A DNA stretch of 64,000 nucleotides from Bosea sp. 685 (lineage in GTDB: Bacteria; Pseudomonadota; Alphaproteobacteria; Rhizobiales; Beijerinckiaceae): contig NZ_CP134779.1 of NCBI RefSeq assembly GCF_031884435.1, positions 3,720,001 through 3,784,000 on the forward strand, in the 5' to 3' direction. This document shows, in pieces, positions 24,262-32,581 of this stretch. Each line of letters begins with the position of its first letter. Position 1 is the first letter of the stretch. The notes beneath the pieces were generated by a model. It was not told the origin of the DNA. It worked only from the letters and a program-made list of their open reading frames with translations, and searched no databases. Position numbers and translations under genes: made by a program.

Positions 24262-25118
24262 CGTGCCAACTCCTGAACGAGGATGGCGACGCCGCCGACG
24301 CCCGCGCCGTTGCCGGAATGGACGATGTAGTCGTGATAGCCGCCGCCGGGACTGTCCTGGCAGAGAACCGTGGTCTGGAGGAATGAAATGCCGGCAGACG
24401 AGCCGGAGCCCGACGCTTCGAAATTCGTCGCCACGGAACCGATCAGGACACCGTCGCGCTCGACATAGACAGTGCCCGGCGATGCCGAGAGCGGGAAATA
24501 GGAGCCGGCCAACCCGTTAAACGAGGCGGTGATCGCCACCGTGGCGCCAGCCCGCACGGTGATTCCGACGCCGGTATAGATGCCGCCGCTGGCGGAGAAA
24601 GCGACCTGGCTGATGGCGTGGCTGGCGACCGCGACCGTCTCGACCGTGCCGGTGACGAGCAGGTTGCCGTTGATGACGACATCGCTGGTGATCTCCAGCA
24701 GATAGGATGCGCCGCCCCCGACCTGTTGAATGCCGGTCAGGATAAAACCGCCGGTGACGCCGTTGATCGTGCCCGTGACGGCATATTTGACGGCGATGCC
24801 GTCGATGGAGGCGCTGAGGATATCGAGTTCGGCCGTGTTGTTGCCGACCGTCGTCTCGAGCGTGGTGAGCTCGGCCGCCAGCGCGGAATCGCCTGCCGCG
24901 CGCGCGATGGCCTCCGTCGCAACGGCCGCATAAGCGCCGTCGACCTCGTCTGACACCAGGTTCAGCCGCGTGTTGGTGTTGGCGACGTTCGACTTCATCC
25001 AGGCTTGCAGCGCCTGCTCGTAATCGAGCAGCGCCTGCCTGGGGAAGCCCTGTTCATTGGTGCGCCGAACCGTCACCGGCATGATAGCGGGCACGGTCAA
25101 CGGGTCGAAATCGGCCAT
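24258..25118 (-). CDS. Phage tail fibre / tail-tip-like protein
   Basis: The start at 25118 (MADFDPLTVPAIMP) overlaps the upstream stop by one base (TGATG), which decides it against a longer frame. The 287-residue product has an N-terminal helical stalk (LDYEQALQAWMKSNVANTNT, then TTLETTVGNNTAELDILSAS). It then has beta-rich repeats (GAVTGTINGVTGGFILTGIQ-like) of the type in DUF1983 / lambda gpJ C-terminal fibre parts. It probably forms a side or tip fibre. Confidence 0.72.
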   Translation of the reverse strand: MADFDPLTVPAIMPVTVRRTNEQGFPRQALLDYEQALQAWMKSNVANTNTRLNLVSDEVDGAYAAVATEAIARAAGDSALAAELTTLETTVGNNTAELDILSASIDGIAVKYAVTGTINGVTGGFILTGIQQVGGGASYLLEITSDVVINGNLLVTGTVETVAVASHAISQVAFSASGGIYTGVGITVRAGATVAITASFNGLAGSYFPLSASPGTVYVERDGVLIGSVATNFEASGSGSSAGISFLQTTVLCQDSPGGGYHDYIVHSGNGAGVGGVAILVQELAR

Positions 25119-26491
25119 CAGGCGGCCCTCGCATCGAGACGATCGGCTGTCGCGCCGAGGAACGAGAAATCGTCCGCCCCCTCCCAGCGGAAGCGGACGA
25201 TGAGGCCGGCCTGCGTCGAAAGCCCAAGATTGGCGACGCTCACCGGCCATTTGTCGGCGTCAGCAAGCGAGCGCTGAAGCTCGCTGCTCCAGCTCTTGCC
25301 GCCATCATGCGACCAGGAGACATAGACCGTGATCTGGGCCTCAGTGAAATCGGCGGAGAGCCTGGCCGCGACACGGGCCGGGAAGTCCTTCAGCGGCCCT
25401 GACTGAATGAGGCCACCGAGGGCCGCCCCGTTCTCCGTCAGCGTGGTCGAGAGCGTCAGAAGATCGCCAGACAGCGTGTCGCCGAACAGCCATTGCTCAT
25501 TGCTGTAAATCGACCGCGTCGCGCGCCAGCGGGCGGCCCCGGTGCTCAGGCGCTCATGCCAGGAGCACTCGACCGTGTCGTAGATCCAGCTCCCGCTATC
25601 GCTGGACACGGCGACGAACTGCCGCCCCTGCCAGGCGAAGACATCGACCGCGACGGTCGCGACGGTCGAGGCCGCGATGAAGCGGTCGACGTCAGGGGTG
25701 GAGATTGTCGCCGTCTCATAGCCCGACAGCGCCTTGACCGTCCTGTCCGAGGCGACGAAATAAATCGGGCCGTTCCAGGTCTCCTGAAACCCGGCCATCG
25801 CCATGGTGGTCAGGATGCCGACAGGAGGCACGGTTGCCGCCCTTTGCAGCGGGAATGGCGAGGTTCCGACATTCTGATAGGGCTCGATGGTGGAGCCGCC
25901 GAAGCCATAGGCCAGCGAGCCCTGAACCGCGACCCTGCGCAAACCATCCGAGCGGCTTTCTGCGGTGGTGAAGCTCAGCGCGTTGATCTGCGTCGCATTG
26001 AGTTCCGAGGCGAAAAGCCTGCCATCGGGGATGGAGAACAGGAAATAGCCGCCCAGAAAATCGACGCTGTTCACCGTCGCCGGCAGGTCCGCATCGGGAT
26101 AGGCGGCAACCGTCGTCGCGCTCAGGAGATAGGCGCCGCCGCCCTCGCGCACCGCGACGATATCGGGCGTCGAGACGCCATCGGTCACCTTGTTGTTGCG
26201 CGCCAGCGTGACGCCGTCGGGGCCCGGAATCGAGCCCGTCAGCGTCGTGACAGCGCCGTCAGCGGCAACCGTAACGACAGAGCCGGTGAACACGACATAG
26301 GTGACGCCGTTGACATCGAGCAGGCCGCGGATGCCGGCCTTCCCCGTCGCCACGCGCCGGCTCAGCCCCGCGACACGGCGCACATAGGAGCGATCCCCCT
26401 CTTGAACCGGATAGCAATTGACATAGCGGCCCTCGCCCTCGCCCGGCCGAACGCCCGGCGTCGAGGATTTCGGGAAAGGAAGCGGCGGCAT
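25118..26491 (-). CDS. P22 gp10-like packaged-DNA stabilisation protein
   Basis: This is a head-completion protein that forms part of the tail machine closing the portal after packaging. The 457-residue length matches P22 gp10 (472). The N-terminus (SSTPGVRPGEGEGRYVNCYP) and the repeated beta-propeller-like blades (GLLDVNGVTYVVFTGSVVTV, DFLGGYFLFSIPDGRLFASE) fit the Phage_stabilise family. It lies directly after the gp4-like gene, as in P22, with one-base overlaps on both sides. Confidence 0.83.
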   Translation of the reverse strand: MPPLPFPKSSTPGVRPGEGEGRYVNCYPVQEGDRSYVRRVAGLSRRVATGKAGIRGLLDVNGVTYVVFTGSVVTVAADGAVTTLTGSIPGPDGVTLARNNKVTDGVSTPDIVAVREGGGAYLLSATTVAAYPDADLPATVNSVDFLGGYFLFSIPDGRLFASELNATQINALSFTTAESRSDGLRRVAVQGSLAYGFGGSTIEPYQNVGTSPFPLQRAATVPPVGILTTMAMAGFQETWNGPIYFVASDRTVKALSGYETATISTPDVDRFIAASTVATVAVDVFAWQGRQFVAVSSDSGSWIYDTVECSWHERLSTGAARWRATRSIYSNEQWLFGDTLSGDLLTLSTTLTENGAALGGLIQSGPLKDFPARVAARLSADFTEAQITVYVSWSHDGGKSWSSELQRSLADADKWPVSVANLGLSTQAGLIVRFRWEGADDFSFLGATADRLDARAA

Positions 26492-26865
26492 CAGAGAATG
26501 CTCCCATGGCGGCGGCGGCGCAAAAGCGCGCTGTCGATGCGCAGCGTCCGGCCGGTTCCGCCGCCGATGCGCTGGATCGTGCGCAGCTCATCCTCCGCCA
26601 TCTGCTTGGCTGCGAGGTCGCGCGGCCGGCCGAATTTCGGGCCGCAGATTTGCGCGAGATAGGCCACGAGCGCGTCGAAGACCTCGTCGTCGATCTCCTC
26701 GGCATCGGGGATGTAGATGACGTTGCGCTTGGCAAGCGCCGCCAGCGCCGGGTCGATGCGCTGCTCGACGAAGGCGGTGTCCTCAGCGCTGGGCACCTGC
26801 CCCGAGGCCAGCGAGAACAGCTCGCCCAGCACCTCGCGAACGAGATCGGCTTTGGTCTGGCTCAT
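26491..26865 (-). CDS. P22 gp4-like head-to-tail adaptor
   Basis: The 124-residue protein begins MSQTKADLVREVLGELFSLA, the pattern of P22 gp4-type adaptors, and is all helical. It would bind beneath the portal ring after DNA packaging and receive gp10. The start at 26865 is chosen because the preceding frame is antisense to repeat DNA. Order coat - gp4 - gp10 agrees with P22-like genomes. Confidence 0.75.
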   Translation of the reverse strand: MSQTKADLVREVLGELFSLASGQVPSAEDTAFVEQRIDPALAALAKRNVIYIPDAEEIDDEVFDALVAYLAQICGPKFGRPRDLAAKQMAEDELRTIQRIGGGTGRTLRIDSALLRRRRHGSIL

Positions 26866-26932
26866 GGTTTGTCTCGCGAAATGAAAAGGGGCGGCCTGGG
26901 GTCGCAAGCGCGTCATGGTCGGGCTCGGGAAA

Positions 26933-27090
26933 CCCTTCTCCCCTCGCGGGAGAAGGTGGCTCGGCGAAGCCGAGACGGATGAGGGGGCGCTGTGAGCTCT
27001 CCGCCTGGCCGAACACGATGCTAACCGGACAGGGCACGGCGCCCCCTCATCCGGCGCTGCGCGCCACCTTCTCCCGCCAGGGGAGAAGGG
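26933..27090. repeat. Inverted pair of REP-like elements between coat and gp4 genes
   Basis: Two copies of a REP-like sequence in opposite orientation (26933-26990 containing CCTTCTCCC...GGGAGAAGGTGGC and GATGAGGGGGCGC; 27039-27090 its complement) can pair over about 50 bases. Such elements are usually chromosomal and extragenic, so their presence between phage head genes indicates long residence in the host genome. A 21-base match to 1482-1502 lies just outside, at 26906. Confidence 0.85.
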
Positions 27091-27116
27091 AAAAGGGCGG
27101 CCCGAAGACCGCCCCT
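27091..27116 (-). terminator. Terminator after the coat gene
   Basis: On the minus strand GGGCGG, a TCTTCGGG loop region and CCGCCC are followed by TTTTCCC. It lies 24 bases beyond the coat stop codon, apparently limiting read-through to the head-completion genes. Confidence 0.8.
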
Positions 27117-27139
27117 CCTATTGTCGGCCGTCAGCCCGC

Positions 27140-28375
27140 TTAGCTGCCCGAGAGCCGGACCGCGAGGCGCGGATCGACCGTCTTGACGCCGTAGAGGATG
27201 TCGAGACGCCAGGCAGATTTGTCGTTGGTGCCGTCATAGACCGGGATCACGCGCGCATTGATGTTCTTGTAGGTCTCGCGCGAGACATCGACGGCGCCCG
27301 GCGGCTTCACCAGCGGCACCACGACCAGGGCGAACGCATTCTTGTGGAAGACGAGATTCTGGGCGTAACCGGTTCCCGCAGCGCCGAAAAATGTCATCGC
27401 CGCATTGTCCGCAGGCACGGCTGAGACCGTCTGGAAGGCGCCAGACGTGATGATCGGCGGCGAGATCGTCAGCGTCGCGTTGCCCGCGGCATCCGAGGCG
27501 GCGTCCGCCTTGACGACAAACATCTTCAGATGCGGTAGGGTCGCCTTGGTCACCGGGTTGACGTCGAAGACACCGGCGATGGTGAAGACGTCGCCGGCCT
27601 TGACGCGGGCGGCGACTGCCGCCGTCCAGCCATCCGTGACCAGCGACTGGCTGCCGATATCCTTGACCGCAGCGTATGTCACGCCCTGCGCCGCGCCATT
27701 GACCAGCGGCGTACCGCCGAGCGGGCCGACAATATGCGTCGGCACGTTTTGCGACATATAGGTGTCGATGCCGCCGATCTCGCCGATACGGCCCTTGCGA
27801 TAGGCGCCCTGCGCGACATTCTGCATGTAGAGCGCCGTTTGCGAGCCGGCCATCGCCCAGTAATCGGTCGGGCTCAGCACGCCGGAGCGCATGTCCTGCG
27901 GCACCGCGCCGAGATCCATCCGCGTCGGCGCCTTGGCGAAGTCGGCAAAGGCATCCACGGTCTGGCCGGGCGTGCCGACCCAGTTGGGAACGTTCTTGTA
28001 TTCCGCCATCACATCGAGATCGATCTGGTTGGCGAGCTGGACCATTGCCGGCTTGATGACGCGCTCGGCGAGCTCGTCGATGTTCAGCGTCAGCTCCTTC
28101 GAGGTGAAGGCGAAATCGACGCCCTTCTGCTTGTCGACAGTGATCGTGGTCCGCCCCTCCGTGACGTCCTGGCTCGCCATCACGGCGCCATCACGCACGG
28201 TGAAGTCGGTCGGCTTGCGGATGGTGATGGTGTCGCCGGCCGAGTAGCCGTTCACCTTCTTGTCGAACTCGTCCTCATAGCCGCGATAGACCATGCCGGC
28301 CATGACGAGCTCGTTTTCGAGAATGCGCACCGCCGTTTTGGCGACGATGGAGGGGGTCAGCGTGGTGTTTGCCAT
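27140..28375 (-). CDS. Major capsid protein, P22 coat family
   Basis: This is a coat protein with an HK97-type fold of the P22 gp5 family. The N-terminus MANTTLTPSIVAKTAVRILE, then FDKKVNGYSAGDTITIRKP and ELTLNIDELAERVIKPAMVQ, follows the family pattern. The length of 411 residues is close to P22 coat (430). It directly follows the scaffolding gene (18-base gap) and is followed by a terminator. Confidence 0.92.
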   Translation of the reverse strand: MANTTLTPSIVAKTAVRILENELVMAGMVYRGYEDEFDKKVNGYSAGDTITIRKPTDFTVRDGAVMASQDVTEGRTTITVDKQKGVDFAFTSKELTLNIDELAERVIKPAMVQLANQIDLDVMAEYKNVPNWVGTPGQTVDAFADFAKAPTRMDLGAVPQDMRSGVLSPTDYWAMAGSQTALYMQNVAQGAYRKGRIGEIGGIDTYMSQNVPTHIVGPLGGTPLVNGAAQGVTYAAVKDIGSQSLVTDGWTAAVAARVKAGDVFTIAGVFDVNPVTKATLPHLKMFVVKADAASDAAGNATLTISPPIITSGAFQTVSAVPADNAAMTFFGAAGTGYAQNLVFHKNAFALVVVPLVKPPGAVDVSRETYKNINARVIPVYDGTNDKSAWRLDILYGVKTVDPRLAVRLSGS

Positions 28376-28393
28376 GTTGTCTGTTCCTGAAAG

Positions 28394-29251
28394 TTAAGCC
28401 CGGTCGCCGTATTGCCGCTTGAGATACGCCTCCATGCGGGCCTCCTGGCTCGATGGGCTGGCGCCGCCTTTGGGAGCGGTTACGGGCGGTGGGGCTCTGG
28501 TTGCGGTGGTGGACTTGGCCAGGGACAGGCGAGCCTCGATCTTGCCGATTTCACGGGCGGCGCCGAGCGGCGACAATCCGTTGAGGCGGCGCAGATCAGC
28601 GGGATTCCTGGCGAAGTGGTATTGCAGCAAGGCCCCCTTCTCGCTTTCGAGAATGAGCTGCCCGACGACAGGCGAGACGGGATGCGTCCTGTCAGTCGTC
28701 TTGCCGACGACATCGCGGAAATCGGGGATCACCTTGACCGCATCAGCGACGCGATCGTTGAAATCCTCGACAAGATCGCTCATCCGCTCGGCGGAGTGCG
28801 AGGCGACCTGGCTTGCCAGCGCCTTCACCTCACGGGTAACGATCCTGCGTTCCGCCTCATAGGCGGTCATGGCCCGCTCGTAGGCGAACCAATCACCCCT
28901 GAACGCATCTTCGCTGGGCGGGTCGCCGATTTCCCTGCGCACAAGGCCGTCGATCGCCGCGCCGTCGTCGACCACCGGGGTGCGACTGCGCAGAAGCTCG
29001 ACCTCGTTGCGAAGCGCATCGCGCTCCCGTTTCAGCCGTTCGACGCCGGAGCGGCGCTTCTTCGGCTTGTCCTGCTCTTCCTCTTCGCCAGCGCCGTCAG
29101 CCTGCTGGCCTTCAGCGCCGTCATGCTCGTCAGTCCCTGTTTCGGACGTCTCCGCGGCTTTCGCCGCAGCGCCGTCCTCAGACTGTTCTCCGTCGGCTGG
29201 CGCGCTTGCGCTCGCCTGCCCGTTGGTCAGGTCGTCATCCCAATCGTTCAT
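28394..29251 (-). CDS. Phage scaffolding protein
   Basis: The 285-residue protein has an acidic, Glu/Asp/Ala-rich N-terminal third (DEHDGAEGQQADGAGEEEEQ). A basic coiled coil follows (KKRRSGVERLKRERDALRNE), then a helical middle, and a short basic C-terminus (RMEAYLKRQYGDRA) suited to coat binding as in P22 gp8. It sits immediately upstream of coat. A terminator hairpin stands 12 bases before its ATG. Confidence 0.8.
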   Translation of the reverse strand: MNDWDDDLTNGQASASAPADGEQSEDGAAAKAAETSETGTDEHDGAEGQQADGAGEEEEQDKPKKRRSGVERLKRERDALRNEVELLRSRTPVVDDGAAIDGLVRREIGDPPSEDAFRGDWFAYERAMTAYEAERRIVTREVKALASQVASHSAERMSDLVEDFNDRVADAVKVIPDFRDVVGKTTDRTHPVSPVVGQLILESEKGALLQYHFARNPADLRRLNGLSPLGAAREIGKIEARLSLAKSTTATRAPPPVTAPKGGASPSSQEARMEAYLKRQYGDRA

Positions 29252-29263
29252 GGTGCATCCAAA

Positions 29264-29288
29264 GAAAAAGCCGCCCGGAAAGGCGGCT
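29264..29288 (-). terminator. Prophage terminator in front of the scaffold gene
   Basis: On the minus strand AAGCCGCC, TTTC loop and GGGCGGCTT lead into TTTTTCTTTGG. It is placed between portal and scaffold genes, 12 bases before the scaffold start. Confidence 0.8.
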
Positions 29289-29342
29289 TGCTCATCATCG
29301 CGGCCTGCGCCTCATGCGCTGGCCTGGCGTGAAGTCGTGTTT
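29270..29342. repeat. 73-bp direct repeat A flanking a cargo gene
   Basis: It matches 30168-30240 at 65 of 73 positions, including a terminator half and CTTGCTCATCATCGCGG. The two copies bracket the plus-strand gene at 29841-30146. Confidence 0.9.
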
Positions 29343-29663
29343 GGTCGGCGTTCGGGCTTGCGCCTCAGGGGCGAAGGCCCGCGCCTCAGCGGTTGCCCCC
29401 CGAGCCCTCATCCTGAGGAGCCGCGAAGTGGCGTCCCGAAGGATGCTCCAGGAGGCTCCGGTGCGAGCTGGAGCATCCTTCGAGACGCGCCTACGGCGCT
29501 CCTCAGGATGAGGGCTCACATGCCCAAGCCGGCTCTCATGCCAACGGGATTTCGATCTGGCTTGAACCGTCATTGCGAGGAGCGTGAGCGACGAAGCAAT
29601 CCAGGAGGGCTCGCGCAGACCTCTGGATTGCTTCGCTGCGCTCGCAATGACGGCAGAGACTAA

Positions 29664-29813
29664 CGCCAGCGCTCAGCGCTGAAGGCCGTCAGAATCGACG
29701 GCCAAGCCTTGCGTATCAGCCGAGAAGACCTGCGCTTCGTAGAGAAGCCGGAGACGTGGTGGGACAACAAGCTCACGACCGGCCCGTTGCTGGCATTGCG
29801 GCAATTCCTCTAA
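29664..29813 (+). pseudogene. 5'-truncated gene fragment ahead of the cargo membrane gene
   Basis: This frame of 49 codons ending at TAA 29811-29813 reads as a plausible protein C-terminus (ALKAVRIDGQALRISREDLR, then FVEKPETWWDNKLTTGPLLA). It lacks a good start, and its upstream side is the edge of the repeat ending at 29652. I infer that repeat insertion or deletion removed the 5' end. A short gene starting at a TTG (29710 region) cannot be excluded. Confidence 0.4.
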
Positions 29814-29840
29814 GAGACTCTGCGGTTTGGAGAAGCAATC

Positions 29841-30146
29841 ATGTCTGCGGGTGGCACGGATCAATCAGGCACGAGAAGCTTCGCCGTTGCCGCCGCGTTA
29901 AGCTGCCTTTTTGCCATGCTGCTCGGCTCGGGAGGTGGCTTCGGCACCGCCATAGGCTTCGGCGCTGTCGGGCTTGTAATGCCAATACTCTCGACAGCTC
30001 TCCTCACCATAGTGCTTCTGGCAGGAGAGCCTTGGGGAGTAGTCGATAACCACTTCCTCCCCCGCGCAATCCTCGTGGTGATTGGTATAGCGACCATTTT
30101 TGGGGCAGTGGCACTACTGTGGCGGAGCCGGCGCGAAGCTGCTTGA
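29841..30146 (+). CDS. Small multi-helix membrane protein, prophage cargo
   Basis: The 101-residue product has three hydrophobic helices (AVAAALSCLFAMLLGSGGGF, AVGLVMPILSTALLTIVLLA, LPRAILVVIGIATIFGAVAL). The start at 29841 follows GGAGAAG. It is encoded against the late operon, between portal and scaffold genes, and bracketed by 73-bp direct repeats. Function is unknown; membrane location suggests exclusion or host-surface effects, by inference only. Confidence 0.65.
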   Translation: MSAGGTDQSGTRSFAVAAALSCLFAMLLGSGGGFGTAIGFGAVGLVMPILSTALLTIVLLAGEPWGVVDNHFLPRAILVVIGIATIFGAVALLWRSRREAA

Positions 30147-30167
30147 TTCCTTTTGCCCAATAGAGAA

Positions 30168-30240
30168 GCCGCCCGGAGAGGCGGCTTGCTCATCATCGCG
30201 GTCTGCGCTTCATGCGTCGGCTTGGCGTGTAGTCCTGTTT
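30168..30240. repeat. 73-bp direct repeat B flanking a cargo gene
   Basis: This is the second copy of the repeat at 29270-29342. Its terminator hairpin (30163-30186) has a weaker T-run than copy A. Confidence 0.9.
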
Positions 30241-30262
30241 AGTGTCCCGACCATCTGCACGC

Positions 30263-30375
30263 TGTCATCCCGGGCGTAGCGAAGCGGAGACCCGGGATCC
30301 ATTCCTGAGCCTAACCAGGCAGCGCTCCGGCATGGATCCCGGATCGGCGCGGCTTCGCCGCTTGTCCGGGATGAC
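30263..30375. repeat. Inverted extragenic element with GTCATCCCGG ends
   Basis: The ends GTCATCCCGGGC and CCGGGATGAC are complementary, and two internal GGATCC-containing arms also pair. It lies between the cargo gene and the end of the portal gene. This type is common between chromosomal genes of Rhizobiales. Confidence 0.8.
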
Positions 30376-30386
30376 GGCGCGGGGGG

Positions 30387-32573
30387 TCAAAACCCGTCAG
30401 GATCGGCGGCGAAAGCCCGCGGGTCGTCGTGCGGGCTCGCATCGTCTTGCGTTTCCGCCCTATCGGCCCCCCCATTACCGCCGCCGCGCCCGAGCGCGCC
30501 GATCTGCGCCAAGGCGAGAGCTCGCCTCGCCTCGATCAGCGCGATCTCCGCCTCGGCCCTGCGCGCGGCGTTTTCGGCCTCCCGCGCCGCGATCGCCCGG
30601 GCGTTCTCCGCGTCAGCGAGATCGCTCTGCGCCCTGGCGAGGTCGATCCGGCGCTGCTGTTCTTCGGTCGCGATCTGCGACTGGGTTTTGGCGCCGTCCA
30701 TCTGGATGCGCGCGCCCTGCGCTTGCGCCTGCTGCTGCGCCGCGATCGCTTCCGGCGAGGGCTGCGGCGGCGGTGGCTGTGGCGGCGGCGCGCCCGATCC
30801 TTGAGCCTCCATCTGCTGGATGGCGGGCGGCAGGCCCAGTTTCAGGCGCTTGGCGATCTGGTCCTTCATCGGCCAGTCCTGCGCCTGGACATAGAGGTCG
30901 CCGATCAATCCAAAGGTGCTGGGCACAGACTGGACGAGGGTGGCCATGCCGTCCTTGGCCTCCTCGCGCTTGGTCGAGTAGGACGGCCCCTGCTCGATCA
31001 CCACGTCATAGGCGCCCACAGACAGGTCGTTGAGCTTCTGGGCGGTCGCCGCCTCACCATCATCGCCCTCGCCGCCGACGACCATGCCGACAGCCTGGTT
31101 GACGCGCAGCGGCGTCATCCTGCCGTCCTCGCCGACGATGCGGATGGTGCGTTCGGTGTCGTAGATATGCGGGATCAGGTCGAGCAGGATCACGCCGGTG
31201 TGGCGCACCGCGCGGGCGAAATTATCGAGATAGACGAAGGTGCCGACATCGCCCTCGCGCTGACGGGCGAGGATCGCCCTGCCGCTCTTCTCGTTCGAGG
31301 CCTCGCCGAGCCCGGCCTGGTGGATGCCGATCACCGCCATCATGTTCTCGGCTGCAAGCTGAAGCCCTTCCGAGACGCCCTGCGACGACACCGGCGGCTG
31401 CACGCGCTGCGGCGCAGCATTGCCGTTCGACGGATCAGGCGTGTAGCGCAGATAGGGCCTGGACTCGGTGTTGGCATTCTCCCATTCGTCTTCGTACTCC
31501 TCGAAATTCCGCTCGGTGCCGAGCCAGGGCGCCTTGGGCTGGAGCGCGATGACCTCGGCCTGTTTCGAGGCGAAATAGTTGAACATGCGCTGCGGATCGC
31601 GGGCAAAGCGCACGATGCCGTGGCGGATGACGCGCGGGCCGATCCGGATCTCCTCGCCGAGCAAGGGCACGATCGGGATATAGCGGCCGGGCCAGATCGC
31701 AGGCTTTTCCAGGATATGGCCTTGCGTGATCAGGCAGCGATAGATTTTGAAGCTGTCGCGCTGATCGATGCGGGCGCCTTGCTGCCTGAGCTCGGCCAGT
31801 TCCTCCGCCAGCGCCTCGGTGACGTCGCGGATCGTGCCGTCAGCGGTCAGGGCAAGCGTGATCCGCGCCGGCTTCTTGTAGAAATACTCGGCGACGCGCA
31901 CCGTGCTGGTGGTGACCCAGCCCTCGAAATGCCCTTCGCTCTCCCGGCTGAAATCGGTGACCGGCGCGTCCGGGTATTTCTCCTTGTAGGCATCGATCGC
32001 GATATCGACGGGCACGAAGCACCACATCGCATCCTTGCGGGTGAGATCGACCGCATCGGGATCCCAGACCACGCAGACACCATCCTGCACGAGCTGGATG
32101 CCGATCTCCTGGTTGAAGGTGGTCTGCGAGGCATATTCGGTGATGACGCGCCAATGGCCGATGCCGCTATTGACCTGGCTGTCGGCGGCGGAAAAATAGG
32201 TACCGGGCGCATCGCAGCGGTTCTCGATATAGCGGATGATGCCGGCTCGGAGCTCGGCCGCCGCCTCATCGCCACCATCGTCGACCGGGACGACCTTGAT
32301 CGAGGGCCGGCCCTGGCGAATATCGCCCGTGACCTGGCGCACGAATTGCGGGATGCGGTTGATCGTCAGGCACGGGGCCTGGTCGGCCTCGCGCTGGGCG
32401 ATCGCCTCCTTCGGCCACTGGTCTCCGGCGCGGAAGCGCAGATCCTCATAGGCCTGGTTGATGTTCTCGCGCTCGGCCTCGTAGCCAGCCGACCAGCGCC
32501 TGGCCGCCTGGGCCAACAGGTCCTCGGTCGCAGACGCAGGAGCGTTCGCGTTATCATCGTCTTGAGCGATCAT
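30387..32573 (-). CDS. Portal protein, P22-like
   Basis: This 728-residue portal forms the dodecameric ring for DNA entry and exit, like P22 gp1 (725 residues). Family features are an N-terminal segment with YEDLRFRAGDQWP and 'ADQAPCLTINRIPQFVRQVT', a long wing/stem part, and a C-terminal helical barrel. The barrel is here a Gln/Ala-rich coiled coil (IDLARAQSDLADAENARAIA, AENAARRAEAEIALIEARRA). It is separated from terminase by eight bases. Confidence 0.9.
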   Translation of the reverse strand: MIAQDDDNANAPASATEDLLAQAARRWSAGYEAERENINQAYEDLRFRAGDQWPKEAIAQREADQAPCLTINRIPQFVRQVTGDIRQGRPSIKVVPVDDGGDEAAAELRAGIIRYIENRCDAPGTYFSAADSQVNSGIGHWRVITEYASQTTFNQEIGIQLVQDGVCVVWDPDAVDLTRKDAMWCFVPVDIAIDAYKEKYPDAPVTDFSRESEGHFEGWVTTSTVRVAEYFYKKPARITLALTADGTIRDVTEALAEELAELRQQGARIDQRDSFKIYRCLITQGHILEKPAIWPGRYIPIVPLLGEEIRIGPRVIRHGIVRFARDPQRMFNYFASKQAEVIALQPKAPWLGTERNFEEYEDEWENANTESRPYLRYTPDPSNGNAAPQRVQPPVSSQGVSEGLQLAAENMMAVIGIHQAGLGEASNEKSGRAILARQREGDVGTFVYLDNFARAVRHTGVILLDLIPHIYDTERTIRIVGEDGRMTPLRVNQAVGMVVGGEGDDGEAATAQKLNDLSVGAYDVVIEQGPSYSTKREEAKDGMATLVQSVPSTFGLIGDLYVQAQDWPMKDQIAKRLKLGLPPAIQQMEAQGSGAPPPQPPPPQPSPEAIAAQQQAQAQGARIQMDGAKTQSQIATEEQQRRIDLARAQSDLADAENARAIAAREAENAARRAEAEIALIEARRALALAQIGALGRGGGNGGADRAETQDDASPHDDPRAFAADPDGF

Positions 32574-32581
32574 TTCAAATC

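Larger units (their letters stand above)
29252..29663. repeat. Repeat-filled spacer before the scaffold gene
   Basis: No intact gene lies in this stretch. It holds a minus-strand terminator (29264-29288), direct repeat A (29270-29342), an inverted element with CCCTCATCCTGAGGAG ends (29401-29516, related to 57536-57718) and a second inverted element with CGTCATTGCGAGG ends (29568-29652). All are of chromosomal extragenic type. Confidence 0.85.
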
